A stretch of DNA of 49,019 bases from an uncultured Lachnospiraceae bacterium (lineage in GTDB: Bacteria > Bacillota > Clostridia > Lachnospirales > Lachnospiraceae): NCBI GenBank assembly GCA_946405185.1, contig CAMJGH010000009.1:1-49019 (forward strand), in the 5' to 3' direction. This document shows, piece by piece, positions 48,238 through 49,019 of the stretch. The translations under genes were made by a program, and so were the position numbers. The notes below the pieces were generated by a model, which had not been told where the DNA came from, made no database searches, and saw only the letters and a program-made list of their open reading frames with translations. How positions within the stretch are numbered: the stretch's first letter is position 1; the number at the start of each line of letters is the position of its first letter.

Positions 48238-49019
48238 GTTATATCGTTCCGATCGGACCGTACCATCCTTCCCTGGAAGAGCCGATCCATGCCCGCCTCA
48301 TCACCGACGGTGAGCAGATCAGCGACGCCGAGATCTTCATCGGGTACAACCACCGCGGCATCGAGAAGCTGGCCATGCAGAAGAACATCATCCAGACGAT
48401 GGTGCTCGTGGAGCGCGTGTGCGGCATCTGCTCGCACTCCCACGCCTTCACGTTCGCGATGGCCTGCGAGAGCATCAGCGGCATCAACGTTCCCAAGCGC
48501 GGCCAGTACATCCGCGTGATCATCGCGGAACTCGAGCGCCTGCACTCGCACATGCTGTGGCTGGGCATCGCCCTGCACATCATCGGTCACGACTCCCTGT
48601 TCATGAAGACGTGGGATGACCGCGAAGTGGTCATGGACGCCCTCGAAGAGCTGACCGGCAACCGCGTCAACTACGGCATGGTCACTTACGGCGGCTCCCG
48701 CCGCGACATCTCCAAAGAGCAGATGGAGAACGTCCTCAAGATGCTCGACAAACTGGAAGAGGATCTGAAAGTCCTCACGGACTTCCTGCTCTCGGACAAG
48801 ACCGTTGCCCTGCGCACGCAGGGGGTCGGCGTGCTGACCACCGAAGACGCCATCCGTATCGGCGCCATCGGCCCGCATGCCCGCGCTTCAAACGTACCGA
48901 TTGACGTCCGTATCGATGCGCCGTACTCCTGCTACGACGAGTTCGATTTCAAGAAGTGCGTCTATCCCACCGGCGACGTGTTCGCCCGCGTGGTGGTGCG
49001 TGCGCTTGAGAACTTCGAG
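48234..49019 (+). CDS. Group 4 [NiFe]-hydrogenase large subunit, EchE-like (cut by window end)
   Basis: 262 residues are present, the frame running off the window. The N-terminal nickel-ligand motif RVCGICSHSH has both cysteines (C63, C66), indicating a true hydrogenase rather than a cysteine-less complex I-like relative; the C-terminal C-x2-C is beyond the window. PIGPYHPSLEEP and FIGYNHRGIEKL are typical of the EchE/NuoD family. The complex couples ferredoxin oxidation and H2 formation to ion pumping at the membrane. GGAGGGAGG precedes the ATG. The Hyp proteins encoded upstream would mature it. Confidence 0.9.
   Translation, partial: MSYIVPIGPYHPSLEEPIHARLITDGEQISDAEIFIGYNHRGIEKLAMQKNIIQTMVLVERVCGICSHSHAFTFAMACESISGINVPKRGQYIRVIIAELERLHSHMLWLGIALHIIGHDSLFMKTWDDREVVMDALEELTGNRVNYGMVTYGGSRRDISKEQMENVLKMLDKLEEDLKVLTDFLLSDKTVALRTQGVGVLTTEDAIRIGAIGPHARASNVPIDVRIDAPYSCYDEFDFKKCVYPTGDVFARVVVRALENFE

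Overview
The window looks like a piece of the chromosome of a GC-rich, anaerobic, Firmicutes/Clostridia-type bacterium. This rests on gene content: a LytS-type kinase, a SpoIIE/RsbW/STAS partner-switching set, a clostripain plus BspA-type leucine-rich-repeat lipoprotein, [NiFe]-hydrogenase maturation genes next to an Ech-type energy-converting hydrogenase, strong AGGAGG ribosome binding sites and gram-positive-style lipoproteins and exported proteins. No rRNA, tRNA, CRISPR array, integrase or relaxase was recognised. Codon bias leaves very long antisense open frames, which were ignored.

Layout. 1-4.1 kb is ordinary chromosome: a gene tail, mscL, a REP-flanked single-copy HUH transposase (RAYT type) lodged exactly between the stop codons of mscL and a convergent RlmI-like methyltransferase, and an alpha/beta hydrolase. 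4.2-7.0 kb is a regulatory block: a seven-TM LytS-type histidine kinase, a response regulator with a SARP-like DNA-binding half, and an XRE-type HTH fused to a receiver-like domain that has lost its phospho-acceptor Asp.

7.2-31.4 kb is one long plus-strand gene cluster for a type IV secretion (T4SS)-like machine: a two-TM VirB2-like pilin, a small soluble protein, three exported or membrane-anchored surface proteins plus a ~1,990-residue exported protein, a VirB6/TrbL-like membrane protein, a VirB3-VirB4 fusion ATPase with a hyperacidic tail, and a VirD4-type coupling ATPase. It is followed without a break by an STAS anti-anti-sigma protein, an RsbW-like kinase, a membrane SpoIIE-type phosphatase, and a 461-residue unknown protein. 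From 31.6 to 35.9 kb three more unknown proteins follow in separate transcription units. The four unknown proteins, and possibly the small one inside the operon, share a degenerate ~55-65 residue helical repeat ending in an '[DEKN]-P-x-F' motif, and several end in a short proline-rich tail. I interpret them as candidate substrates of the secretion machine. This is the strongest candidate for an undescribed system here.

Regulation visible in the DNA: two promoters (the XRE-receiver gene and one candidate substrate) carry the same pair of 9-bp direct repeats TGTTGGACA with 11-bp period, both placed exactly 8 bp before the -10. This is the arrangement known for SARP activators and fits the SARP-like regulator encoded next door. 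Two other promoters (pilin operon, and another candidate substrate) share a different 11-bp-period repeat, TATGCC, about 45 bp before the -10. Together these suggest that a two-step cascade switches the machine and its cargo on together.

36-49 kb: hypF, then a minus-strand pair of surface lipoproteins (transglutaminase-like protein; clostripain protease with leucine-rich repeats) preceded by a 218-bp hairpin-rich repeat-like element, then hypC-hypD-hypE and the first two genes of an Ech-type [NiFe] hydrogenase, the last cut by the window end. The hyp proteins would build and insert the Ni-Fe cofactor of that hydrogenase.
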